From contig JAICKT010000010.1 in the NCBI GenBank assembly GCA_025927795.1, forward strand, positions 1 to 26,664: a stretch of DNA of 26,664 nucleotides, given 5' to 3'. The notes under the pieces are model-generated. The model was not told the origin of the DNA. It made no database searches and saw only the letters and a list, made by a program, of their open reading frames with translations. Source of the DNA: Parafilimonas sp. (lineage in GTDB: Bacteria > Bacteroidota > Bacteroidia > Chitinophagales > Chitinophagaceae). Below are positions 18,901 to 25,790 of the stretch, piece by piece (the first letter of the stretch is position 1; every line of letters begins with the position of its first letter). Position numbers and translations under genes: made by a program.

Positions 18901-19333
18901 TGAGTTTTTCAGGCAGGCAACAATGGGAATAAGTGAACCTGTGCAGGCAATTTATTATAACGATCCACAGCCCGATAAAATATTTTACCAGGCTTTGGCA
19001 TGGATAAAATTAGATGAGTCTGCAAAAGCAAAATCAATCTTCAACAACTTTATCAGCTTTGGTGAAAAGCATATGAATGACGAAATACGCATAGATTATT
19101 TTGCTGTTTCATTGCCTGATATGCTGGTGTTTGATATTGATTTAAATGAACGCAATAAACAACATTGCAATTATCTTATTGGTCTTGGAAATATTGGTTT
19201 GGCTAATTATGAAAAAGGTGCAGCATATCTTGAACTTGTTTTAAAAAATGATATCAATCACCAGGGTGCTGCCACTTATTTGCGTATGATAAGCTTTATG
19301 CAACAGACCAGCCACATTAATCAAATTATATAA
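15938..19333 (+). CDS. DUF5107-TPR fusion protein, non-exported
   Basis: The 1131-residue protein has no signal peptide and should be cytosolic. Residues about 40-345 form a DUF5107 domain: F-I-E-N-D-Y-L-K-I-M-I-L-P-E-L-G-G-R-I at 61-79 resembles the opening of galactose-mutarotase-like beta-sandwich folds, followed by W-I-S-G-G-I-E-F-N-W-P-Q-H-H at 109-122 (E115, H121, H122 are candidate active-site residues), L-W-W-A-N-P at 187-192, and T-G-V-F-T-D-N-Q-P-D-F-S-W at 315-327. A linker leads to TPR-like helical repeats (about 470-1110; for example Y-Y-L-G-N-L-W-Y-D-K-R-Q-Y-D-E-A-I-A-C-W at 781-800). The domain has a mutarotase-like look but I know no established activity. It sits between two exported glycosidases and before a sugar porter, so it probably acts on, or senses, a sugar inside the cell. 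Confidence 0.88.
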   Translation: MDVKAWIEKISIPTYETGKPEKNPMFLEKRVYQGSSGVVYPHPVIESISNEKTGKEYEAVFIENDYLKIMILPELGGRIQRAYDKIKKRDFVYYNQVIKPALVGLAGPWISGGIEFNWPQHHRPSTFSPADFTIQEFEDGSKTVWVSETELMFRTKGMAGFTLYKDKAYLEIKGRLFNPTSFPQTFLWWANPAVKVNDDYQSVFPPDVYAVFDHGKRDVSDFPIATGTYYKVNYAPGTDISKYKNIPVPTSYMAIQSQYDFMGCYENDTQAGMLHVADHHISPGKKQWTWGNGDFGYAWDKQLTDEDGPYIELMTGVFTDNQPDFSWMQPNEIKTFTQYFMPYAEIGYVKNATKEAAINIEWNNNDLQIKVYVTAGYNNAAIVVLKNNKEVKRFNANLSPANIFVETFTASDKNNEENWKVIVYDEKGNQLVSYQPTQINKKEIPAAATAAKLPSEIEHVEDLFLNGLHLEQYRHATFNPLDYYNEGLRRSPGDVRCNNAKGLLLLRRGQFLKAEPYFKTAIATLTKRNPNPYDGEPYYNLGLSLVLQERYNEAYDAFFKATWNDAWQHASFLWLARIAAHQHKTNDALQFAEKSLIKNYHSNTTRHLKAALLRQKNLLQECIALCDESIQIDAFNFGCIYEKYLAEKLLNNNETVIASEPKQYDSSLNKLFHLMRYAENNFLELALQYAHAGFYDDAITLLSSYVISVSEVKNTTPKITPLVHYYLGWLHEKSGNDDEALKYYQEAADDNTSIVFPNKIEEINILQAAVKMNLSDANANYYLGNLWYDKRQYDEAIACWERSIKIDQNFATPYRNLAIAYYNKRNNKQQSLQYLEKAFAFDDSNARILMELDQLYKLSNKAFKKRLQLLEKYVHLVEQRDDLYIERITLYNNLKEYTKAKRFLAARHFHPWEGGEGKVTSQYLLCHTELAKQAILNQRFDETLSLLNAARNYPDNLGEGKLYGAQENDLDYLTGCVYEGLNQPDKAIEFFRQATMGISEPVQAIYYNDPQPDKIFYQALAWIKLDESAKAKSIFNNFISFGEKHMNDEIRIDYFAVSLPDMLVFDIDLNERNKQHCNYLIGLGNIGLANYEKGAAYLELVLKNDINHQGAATYLRMISFMQQTSHINQII

Positions 19334-19468
19334 ATCAATTCAAACAAATTCTCTTGAATAAATCATTACAAAAAATTGCGTAGAAGCGCTGCCAACAATT
19401 GACGCGTGAAGAATATGATTCAACAACGATTTATTCTTTTGCATTAATTAATCAATAAAACGTTTTGC

Positions 19469-22315
19469 ATGCTATTTAAAAAGTACTTGTTATTAGCTTT
19501 AAGTCAGTTATTATGTTGTGCCTTTTTGTTCGCACAATCTCCTGATGTTATAAACCTGGAAGGCACATGGCATTTCAAACTGGATAGTACCGACGTTGGC
19601 GAACAGGAACAATGGTTCAATAAAAAATTAGATGGAGAAATTAAGCTGCCCGGCTCTCTTACAACCAATAATATTGGCAATGATATTTCTTTAAATACTC
19701 CATGGACCGGCGATATCATTGATTCTTCTTTTTTTACAAAACAAGAATATGCTAAGTATCGTGCACCCAACAATTTTAAAATTCCGTTTTGGTTGCAACC
19801 AACCAAATATTATAAGGGTGCAGCATGGTATCAGAAAGAAGTAACAATTCCCGCATCATGGAATAAAAAGCATATAACATTATTTTTAGAAAGATGCCAT
19901 TGGAAAACCACTGTATGGATTGATGGTAATAAAACATATTCACAAATGAGTTTAGGCGCTCCCCATGAATATGATTTATCAGCATTGCTTTCACAGGGCA
20001 AACATCGCATTACAATTTGCATTGATAACAGGGTGCAAGAAGTTAATGTTGGTCCAAATTCTCATAGTATTTCAGATCACACGCAAAGTAACTGGAATGG
20101 AATGGTTGGCAAGTTGATCTTAACAGCACAGCCGCTTCTGCACATTGAAAACGTGAGGCTTTTTCCCGATATAGATAAAAAGCAGGTTGTTGTACAAATT
20201 GATTATAAAAAGAATGATGATAATGCAGCAAAAGCAGTTATCAATTTACAGGCAACTTCGGGCAATACAAATGCAGAAGCATTAAAAGTTATATCTGTTG
20301 AAAAAGATTTGAACGAAAGTATTGGTACCATCAATATAACTTACTCAATGGGGAATGCACCTTTGTTATGGGATGAGTTTAATGCGAACTTATATAAGAT
20401 GCATATCAATTTGCAATCTGGCAATGAAAACGATAAAAAAAATATTGACTTTGGTATGCGCAAATTTTCAACTGATAAAACTCAGTTTATTATAAATGGA
20501 CGCCCAACATTTTTGCGTGGCACATTAGAATGTGCGGTTACGCCGCTTACCGGTTATCCTTCAACATCAAATGCATTTTGGAAAAACATTTTTAAAGTTG
20601 CTAAATCATATGGATTAAATCATATACGCTTTCATTCATGGTGCCCGCCTGAAGCTGCCTTTGATGCGGCCGACAGCGCAGGATTTTATTTGCAGATTGA
20701 ATGTTCATCATGGGCAAACCAGGGCGCAACAATTGGCGATGGTGCTCCGTTGGACACTTTTATTTACAACGAAAGTGAACGCATTGTAAAAAATTTTGGC
20801 AATCATCCTTCATTTTGCATGATGACGTATGGCAATGAACCTGCGGGCAAACATCATAAAGAATATCTTACAAAATTTGTTGAGTACTGGAAGCAGAAAG
20901 ATAACCGCAGGTTATATACTTCTGCAAGTGGCTGGCCTGTAATTGATGAAAATGACTATAACAGTTCTCCTGACCCGCGCATACAGGCTTGGGGCGCAGG
21001 TTTAAAAAGTATCATCAATAAAAATCCGCCTTCTGCATCTTACGACTGGAGCGATATTATTGCTAAGTGGCAACATCCAACTGTAAGCCATGAAATCGGC
21101 CAATGGTGCGTATATCCTGACTTTAAAGAAATAAAAAAATATACCGGCGTATTAAAAGCGAAAAATTTTGAAATATTCAGAGATTTTTTGAAAGAACATG
21201 GTATGCAGCATTTGGAAGATTCATTTCTTTTAGCGTCAGGAAAATTGCAGGCACTTTGTTACAAAGCTGATATTGAAGCAGCATTGCGCACAAAAGGTTT
21301 TGGCGGATTTCAGTTGCTGGGTTTGAATGATTTTCCGGGACAAGGCACTGCATTAGTTGGTGTAGTAAATGCCATGTGGGGCGATAAGGGTTATATTACT
21401 GCAAAAGAATACAGTCGCTTTTGTAATAGTGTTGTGCCGTTGGTAAGATTGTCTAAAATGATTTATACAAATGATGAAAAAATATCAGCGCCGGTAGAAG
21501 TAGCAAACTTCGGGAATCATGAAATAAAAAATGGCAAGGCAGACTGGCAAATAAAAAACATTGAAGGCAAAGTTTTGTTTCATGGAATATTAAATGCATC
21601 CGATATTTCTTTTGGTAATGGAATAAATATTGGCGAAATAGAAGCAGACTTATTTTCTATAAAAGATCCCGAAAAATTACTGGTTGAAGTAAATGTGAAT
21701 GACTATAAAAACACGTGGGATATTTTTGTTTACCCCAAACAATTGCCTGAAGTAAAAAATGTTTATGTTACTCAAACATTCGATGAAAAAGCATTGCAGG
21801 TTTTAAACGATGGCGGCAATGTTTTATTGAATTTGAAACAAGGTTCATTAGCAAAAAATAAAGGCGGCAATATTGCGATCGGTTTTTCGAGTATTTTCTG
21901 GAATACTGCGTGGACGCACGGACAGGCGCCTCATACCCTTGGCATATTATGTAATCCCAAACATGCCGCTTTAAAATATTTTCCTACAGAGTATTATTCA
22001 AATTATCAATGGTGGGATGCATGTTCCCATTCAAATGCAATTATATTAGACAGTGTTGCTAAAAACATTCAGCCTATTGTAAGAGTAATTGATGACTGGT
22101 TTACAGCAAGACCATTAGGACTATTGTTTGAATGCAAAACTGGCAAAGGTAAACTGATAGTTTCCGGAATTGATCTTACAACGGATATTGAAAATAGGCC
22201 CGAAGCAAGACAACTTTTATACAGTCTTGAAAAATATATGACTTCAGCAAAATTCGATCCCTCTCAACAAATTGATTTGAACAAAATTCAAAGCCTCACA
22301 AATGAAAAATTATAA
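19469..22315 (+). CDS. GH2-family glycoside hydrolase, exported, with extra C-terminal domain
   Basis: The 948-residue protein starts with a signal peptide (cleavage near A-F-L-F-A-Q, residue 22-23). Domains in order: GH2 sugar-binding jelly roll (about 27-220; L-E-G-T-W-H-F-K, Y-Q-K-E-V-T-I-P), immunoglobulin-like domain (about 223-330), and TIM barrel (about 335-650; F-I-I-N-G-R-P-T-F-L-R-G). The predicted acid/base is E457 in Y-G-N-E-P and the nucleophile E542 in S-H-E-I-G-Q-W. A C-terminal region of about 280 residues follows, containing an alpha/beta stretch (V-L-N-D-G-G-N-V-L-L-N and G-K-G-K-L-I-V-S-G-I-D-L) that resembles GATase-like or beta-galactosidase-trimerisation-like domains; that is inference. 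GH2 includes beta-galactosidases, glucuronidases, mannosidases and arabinosidases, so specificity is open. The stop overlaps the MFS start by 14 nt. Confidence 0.9.
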   Translation: MLFKKYLLLALSQLLCCAFLFAQSPDVINLEGTWHFKLDSTDVGEQEQWFNKKLDGEIKLPGSLTTNNIGNDISLNTPWTGDIIDSSFFTKQEYAKYRAPNNFKIPFWLQPTKYYKGAAWYQKEVTIPASWNKKHITLFLERCHWKTTVWIDGNKTYSQMSLGAPHEYDLSALLSQGKHRITICIDNRVQEVNVGPNSHSISDHTQSNWNGMVGKLILTAQPLLHIENVRLFPDIDKKQVVVQIDYKKNDDNAAKAVINLQATSGNTNAEALKVISVEKDLNESIGTINITYSMGNAPLLWDEFNANLYKMHINLQSGNENDKKNIDFGMRKFSTDKTQFIINGRPTFLRGTLECAVTPLTGYPSTSNAFWKNIFKVAKSYGLNHIRFHSWCPPEAAFDAADSAGFYLQIECSSWANQGATIGDGAPLDTFIYNESERIVKNFGNHPSFCMMTYGNEPAGKHHKEYLTKFVEYWKQKDNRRLYTSASGWPVIDENDYNSSPDPRIQAWGAGLKSIINKNPPSASYDWSDIIAKWQHPTVSHEIGQWCVYPDFKEIKKYTGVLKAKNFEIFRDFLKEHGMQHLEDSFLLASGKLQALCYKADIEAALRTKGFGGFQLLGLNDFPGQGTALVGVVNAMWGDKGYITAKEYSRFCNSVVPLVRLSKMIYTNDEKISAPVEVANFGNHEIKNGKADWQIKNIEGKVLFHGILNASDISFGNGINIGEIEADLFSIKDPEKLLVEVNVNDYKNTWDIFVYPKQLPEVKNVYVTQTFDEKALQVLNDGGNVLLNLKQGSLAKNKGGNIAIGFSSIFWNTAWTHGQAPHTLGILCNPKHAALKYFPTEYYSNYQWWDACSHSNAIILDSVAKNIQPIVRVIDDWFTARPLGLLFECKTGKGKLIVSGIDLTTDIENRPEARQLLYSLEKYMTSAKFDPSQQIDLNKIQSLTNEKL

Positions 22316-23621
22316 CAGCGCTTATATAATTCGCATTTCTTTTATTTCAGCATTAGGAGGTTATTTGTTTGGATTTGATTTTGCCGTGATATCGGGTGCA
22401 TTACCATTTCTTCAACAGCAGTTTGGGTTGGATGCTTACTGGGAAGGTTTTACAACGGGCAGTCTCGCGCTGGGCGCTATCATTGGTTGCTTAATTGCAG
22501 GAAACATTGCAGATAACTTTGGAAGAAAAAAAAGTTTACTTGTTGCAGCAGCTTTATTTTTTATTTCTTCATTATGTATGGCATTCTCAGTTAACAAAGG
22601 CGTATTTATTTCATCTCGTTTTCTTGCAGGTATTGGTGTTGGAATGGCTTCAATGCTTTCACCAATGTACATCGCAGAAATTGCGCCGGCAGCACTGCGT
22701 GGCAGAATGGTTGCAATCAATCAACTTACCATCGTCATCGGTATTTTAATTACCAACATTATAAATTATAGTTTAAGAAATATGGGTAATGATGCGTGGC
22801 GATGGATGTTTGGCTTAGGTATCATTCCTTCGGGTTTATTTTTTATTGGCTCTCTTACATTGCCTGAAAGTCCGAGGTGGTTGGTGAACGTTTCAAGAAA
22901 AGATGAAGCATTAAAAATTTTACGCAAGATTGGTAATGATGCTTTTGCAAAAACAACTTTATCATCTATCCAATCATCATCAAAAAGTGAGACAAAACAA
23001 GGTTACGGGGGAGTATTTAAGAAAGGCGTTTTACCTGCTGTGTTAATTGGAATAGGGCTTGCAGTTTTTCAGCAGTTCTGCGGCATTAATGTTGTATTCA
23101 ATTACACCCCACGCATATTTGAAAGCATCGGTGTATCTCAGGATAATCAATTATTGCAAACCGTTTTTATTGGCATTGTGAATTTAGGTTTTACCATACT
23201 TGCTATGTTATTGGTTGATAAACTTGGGCGCAAACCTTTAATGCTTATTGGCTCAGCAGGCCTGTTTATTTTATATCTCATCGTTGTGCAAATGCTTGAT
23301 GCAGGTTCAACCGCTGTATCATGGTTTTTGTTATCAGCAATTGGTGTGTATGCCATGTCGTTAGCGCCGGTAACCTGGGTATTGATTTCAGAAATATTTC
23401 CCAACAAAATAAGAGGAGTTGCCACGTCTGTCGCGGTATTAAGTTTATGGGCCGCTTATTTTATTTTGGTATTTACCTTCCCGATTTTGTTTGATAAGCT
23501 TGGCGATAAAACCTTTTACATCTATTCAGTAATATGTTTAATTGGTTTTGTTTTTGTTTATTTTAAAGTAAAGGAAACTAAGGGAAAAACTTTAGAAGAA
23601 TTAGAGATAGTATTTCATTAA
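22302..23621 (+). CDS. MFS sugar porter (XylE/GalP-type proton symporter)
   Basis: The 439-residue protein has about 12 hydrophobic segments and every sugar-porter motif: G-G-Y-L-F-G-F-D at 19-26, D-N-F-G-R-K-K at 71-77, R-F-L-A-G-I-G-V-G at 106-114, A-L-R-G-R at 131-135, P-E-S-P-R-W-L at 188-194, Q-Q-F-C-G-I-N at 257-263 (sugar-contacting Q-Q and N), D-K-L-G-R-K-P at 306-312, and K-E-T-K-G-K-T at 424-430. It should import a monosaccharide such as xylose, galactose or glucose across the inner membrane. The start codon lies inside the end of the GH2 gene (14-nt overlap), which implies translational coupling and makes it the last gene of the operon. No intrinsic terminator was seen after it. 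The nearby xylA favours xylose, but the motifs do not fix the sugar. Confidence 0.95.
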   Translation: MKNYNSAYIIRISFISALGGYLFGFDFAVISGALPFLQQQFGLDAYWEGFTTGSLALGAIIGCLIAGNIADNFGRKKSLLVAAALFFISSLCMAFSVNKGVFISSRFLAGIGVGMASMLSPMYIAEIAPAALRGRMVAINQLTIVIGILITNIINYSLRNMGNDAWRWMFGLGIIPSGLFFIGSLTLPESPRWLVNVSRKDEALKILRKIGNDAFAKTTLSSIQSSSKSETKQGYGGVFKKGVLPAVLIGIGLAVFQQFCGINVVFNYTPRIFESIGVSQDNQLLQTVFIGIVNLGFTILAMLLVDKLGRKPLMLIGSAGLFILYLIVVQMLDAGSTAVSWFLLSAIGVYAMSLAPVTWVLISEIFPNKIRGVATSVAVLSLWAAYFILVFTFPILFDKLGDKTFYIYSVICLIGFVFVYFKVKETKGKTLEELEIVFH

Positions 23622-24324
23622 CTTTCTTAAAGTCATTAACCTAATAGAATAAGCTTCCGGGTAATCACAATGGACTATTGATAGAAACAGTTATTAACCA
23701 TATACCATGTAAATCTAAAAACTCATATTACCATCGATTTTTTCATCAGGACCAATTAATAAATTTATTCGATTTTTTAAAAACTTTAGCGATGGTCTTT
23801 GTTGTAGACATAATATTTTTTTCTTTTCACGAATCTTGTTTACGCTTCAAAAGTGTGTAGCCATTAAACTATAAAGCCGTGTTAGGTTATCAGAATTTGA
23901 ATAACCTCAATAAAAAGCATTGTTATGTTGTTTCTAATTTCTATTGGTAATCTGATTGTGAAACAAAAAATGTGATGTATGAAATTCAGAAACAATCTTC
24001 CGTCCATAAGGAAGTAAAAAATAGGACATGGTTGGCTATCTTTCAAGACTTGGTTTTAAACCCGCAAAAATTACTCGTAACAATTATTTAGAAAAGGAAC
24101 AATGCTATTTTTCAAATTAAACCGTACTTTGAATCGCTGTATGATTTCCGAGAGCAGAAGTAGCAACATCATTGATTTTGCAATATCGTATCATCATTAC
24201 ATGTAAAAGGGTTTTTGCACAAGATGAACACATCTTTTATATAATAACAAACAATGTGATACTTTATGTTTGTTGCATAAAAAAAAGATGGGTTGCTAAA
24301 GATATAACAACCATAATAAGAACA
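23622..24324. other. Gene-free stretch between the MFS and xylA genes
   Basis: These 703 bases lie between convergent genes. Short open frames at 23678-23860 and 24172-24414 give cysteine/isoleucine-rich translations without any recognisable motif, and I found no convincing decayed gene on either strand. Two small hairpins are visible: AGGTTAT (23884-23890) with ATAACCT (23901-23907), and CTTCC...GGAAG near 24000. The xylA terminator sits at the right end. A small RNA cannot be excluded. Confidence 0.5.
24279..24312 (-). terminator. Intrinsic terminator of xylA
   Basis: On the - strand, 12 bp after the xylA stop, an 8-bp stem with one G-U pair (GGTTGTTA with TAGCAACC, six-base loop; 24291-24312) is followed by CATC and eight T (24279-24286). 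The 4-nt gap before the T-run is slightly long for the type. Confidence 0.6.
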
Positions 24325-25656
24325 TTAAATATACCGGTTAATAATATTTTCAAGGTATTCTTGTTTACCACTTCTTATTTCAGGTTCACCTGCTTCAATT
24401 GCATAGGCATGTAAATCTTCCAGTGAAAGTTTTCCTTCTTCAAATGCTTTTCCTTTACCACTATCATAAGATGCATAACGTTCTTTACGAAGTTTCTTAA
24501 AGTCTGATTTACTCAGAATATTATCAGCTGTAATTAATGCTCTTGCAAATGTGTCCATACCACCAATATGCGCATAAAATAAATCTGCAGCGTCTGTTGA
24601 TGAGCGACGAATTTTTGCATCGAAGTTGATGCCGCCGCCTTGCAAGCCGCCAGCTTCTAACAAAACAAGCATAGCTTCTGTAAGTTCATTAAGGTTATTT
24701 GGAAATTGATCTGTATCCCAGCCATTTTGATAATCGCCGCGATTCGCATCCAATGAACCTAACACACCTGCATCTGCTGCAACCTGTAATTCATGTTGAA
24801 AAGTATGACCTGCTAACGTTGCATGATTTACTTCAATATTAATTTTAAAATCATTCAACAAATCATACGCACGTAAAAAACCAATCACAGTTTCGCAGTC
24901 ATAATCGTATTGATGTTTGGTTGGTTCCATTGGTTTTGGTTCAATAAGAAAAATTCCGTTGAAGCCATTCTTTCGTGCATAATCTCTTGCTGTATGTAAA
25001 AAGCGTGCAAGATGTTCTTTCTCGCGTTTCATGTTTGTATTCAGCAAGGTCATATAACCTTCCCTTCCACCCCAGAAAACATAACCATCGCCGCCTAATT
25101 GAATGGTTGCATCAATGGCGCCTTTAACCTGCGCTGCTGCATGTGAAAGCACTTGAAAATCGGGATTGGTTGATGCGCCATTCATATATCTCGGATTAGA
25201 AAATACATTAGCAGTGCCCCATAATAATTTTACGCCACTGTCTTTTTGTTTTTGCTTTGCATAGTCAACCATTGTTTGCAAACGCTTATCATTATCTTTT
25301 ACATCGGTTGTATAATCCACTATATCCACATCATGAAAACAATAAAAAGGCAAGTTTATTTTGGTAATAAATTCGAAAGCTGCATCCATTTTATCTTTAG
25401 CTCTTTCAACAGCATCTGCTTTTTTATTCCATTCAAAAATATGTGTGCCAGGACCAAAGGGATCGCTGCCTTCGTTTACAAATGAATGCCAGTAAGCACA
25501 GGCAAAACGAAAATGGTCTTTTAATGTTTTACCGGCAACAACTCTGTTTTCATCATACCAACGAAAAGCAAATGGGTTATCGCTTTCAGGTCCTTCATAC
25601 TTAATTTGATTGATACCTTTAAAATATTCTTTGTCTCCTAATAATACTTGCATCAT
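24325..25656 (-). CDS. xylA: Xylose isomerase
   Basis: The 443-residue protein interconverts D-xylose and D-xylulose (and D-glucose/D-fructose) in the cytosol, the first step of bacterial xylose use. All active-site residues are present at a constant +7 offset from Escherichia coli XylA: H108 and D111 (F-H-D-V-D), E239 and K241 (I-E-P-K-P), E275 and H278 (I-E-V-N-H), D303 (D-A-N-R-G-D), D314 and D316 (W-D-T-D), D346 (I-N-F-D-A-K). The signatures V-F-W-G-G-R-E-G-Y and A-G-H-T-F-Q-H-E are also intact. It is a class II (long) isomerase. Two consecutive ATGs open the frame (25656 or 25653). A LacI-type operator lies 14 bp upstream and an intrinsic terminator downstream, so it seems to be a single-gene unit. 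No xylulokinase gene is in the window. Confidence 0.98.
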   Translation of the reverse strand: MMQVLLGDKEYFKGINQIKYEGPESDNPFAFRWYDENRVVAGKTLKDHFRFACAYWHSFVNEGSDPFGPGTHIFEWNKKADAVERAKDKMDAAFEFITKINLPFYCFHDVDIVDYTTDVKDNDKRLQTMVDYAKQKQKDSGVKLLWGTANVFSNPRYMNGASTNPDFQVLSHAAAQVKGAIDATIQLGGDGYVFWGGREGYMTLLNTNMKREKEHLARFLHTARDYARKNGFNGIFLIEPKPMEPTKHQYDYDCETVIGFLRAYDLLNDFKINIEVNHATLAGHTFQHELQVAADAGVLGSLDANRGDYQNGWDTDQFPNNLNELTEAMLVLLEAGGLQGGGINFDAKIRRSSTDAADLFYAHIGGMDTFARALITADNILSKSDFKKLRKERYASYDSGKGKAFEEGKLSLEDLHAYAIEAGEPEIRSGKQEYLENIINRYI

Positions 25657-25669
25657 AATTATTTTTGAA

Positions 25670-25686
25670 TTTGTAATCGTTACAAA
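25670..25686. promoter_or_regulatory. LacI-type operator upstream of xylA
   Basis: TTTGTAATCGTTACAAA is a 7+3+7 inverted repeat (TTTGTAA / TTACAAA) with a central CG, the classic layout of LacI-family operators. It ends 14 bp before the xylA start, where a bound repressor would block transcription or its start. No LacI-family gene is in the window, so the regulator must be encoded elsewhere. Confidence 0.6.
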
Positions 25687-25790
25687 ATTTTTTTGTTAAT
25701 ACGAAATACCGCCTATATTTCCTTTTTTTGCTGCGCTATTTACAGTAATTATAGATTTCTGTTTCTCATTAATAAGAAATGTAAAGCATT

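Noticed and set aside
24172..24414. 80-codon open frame overlapping the end of xylA
   Set aside because: TTG start, antisense to the xylA 3' end and its terminator, no motif.
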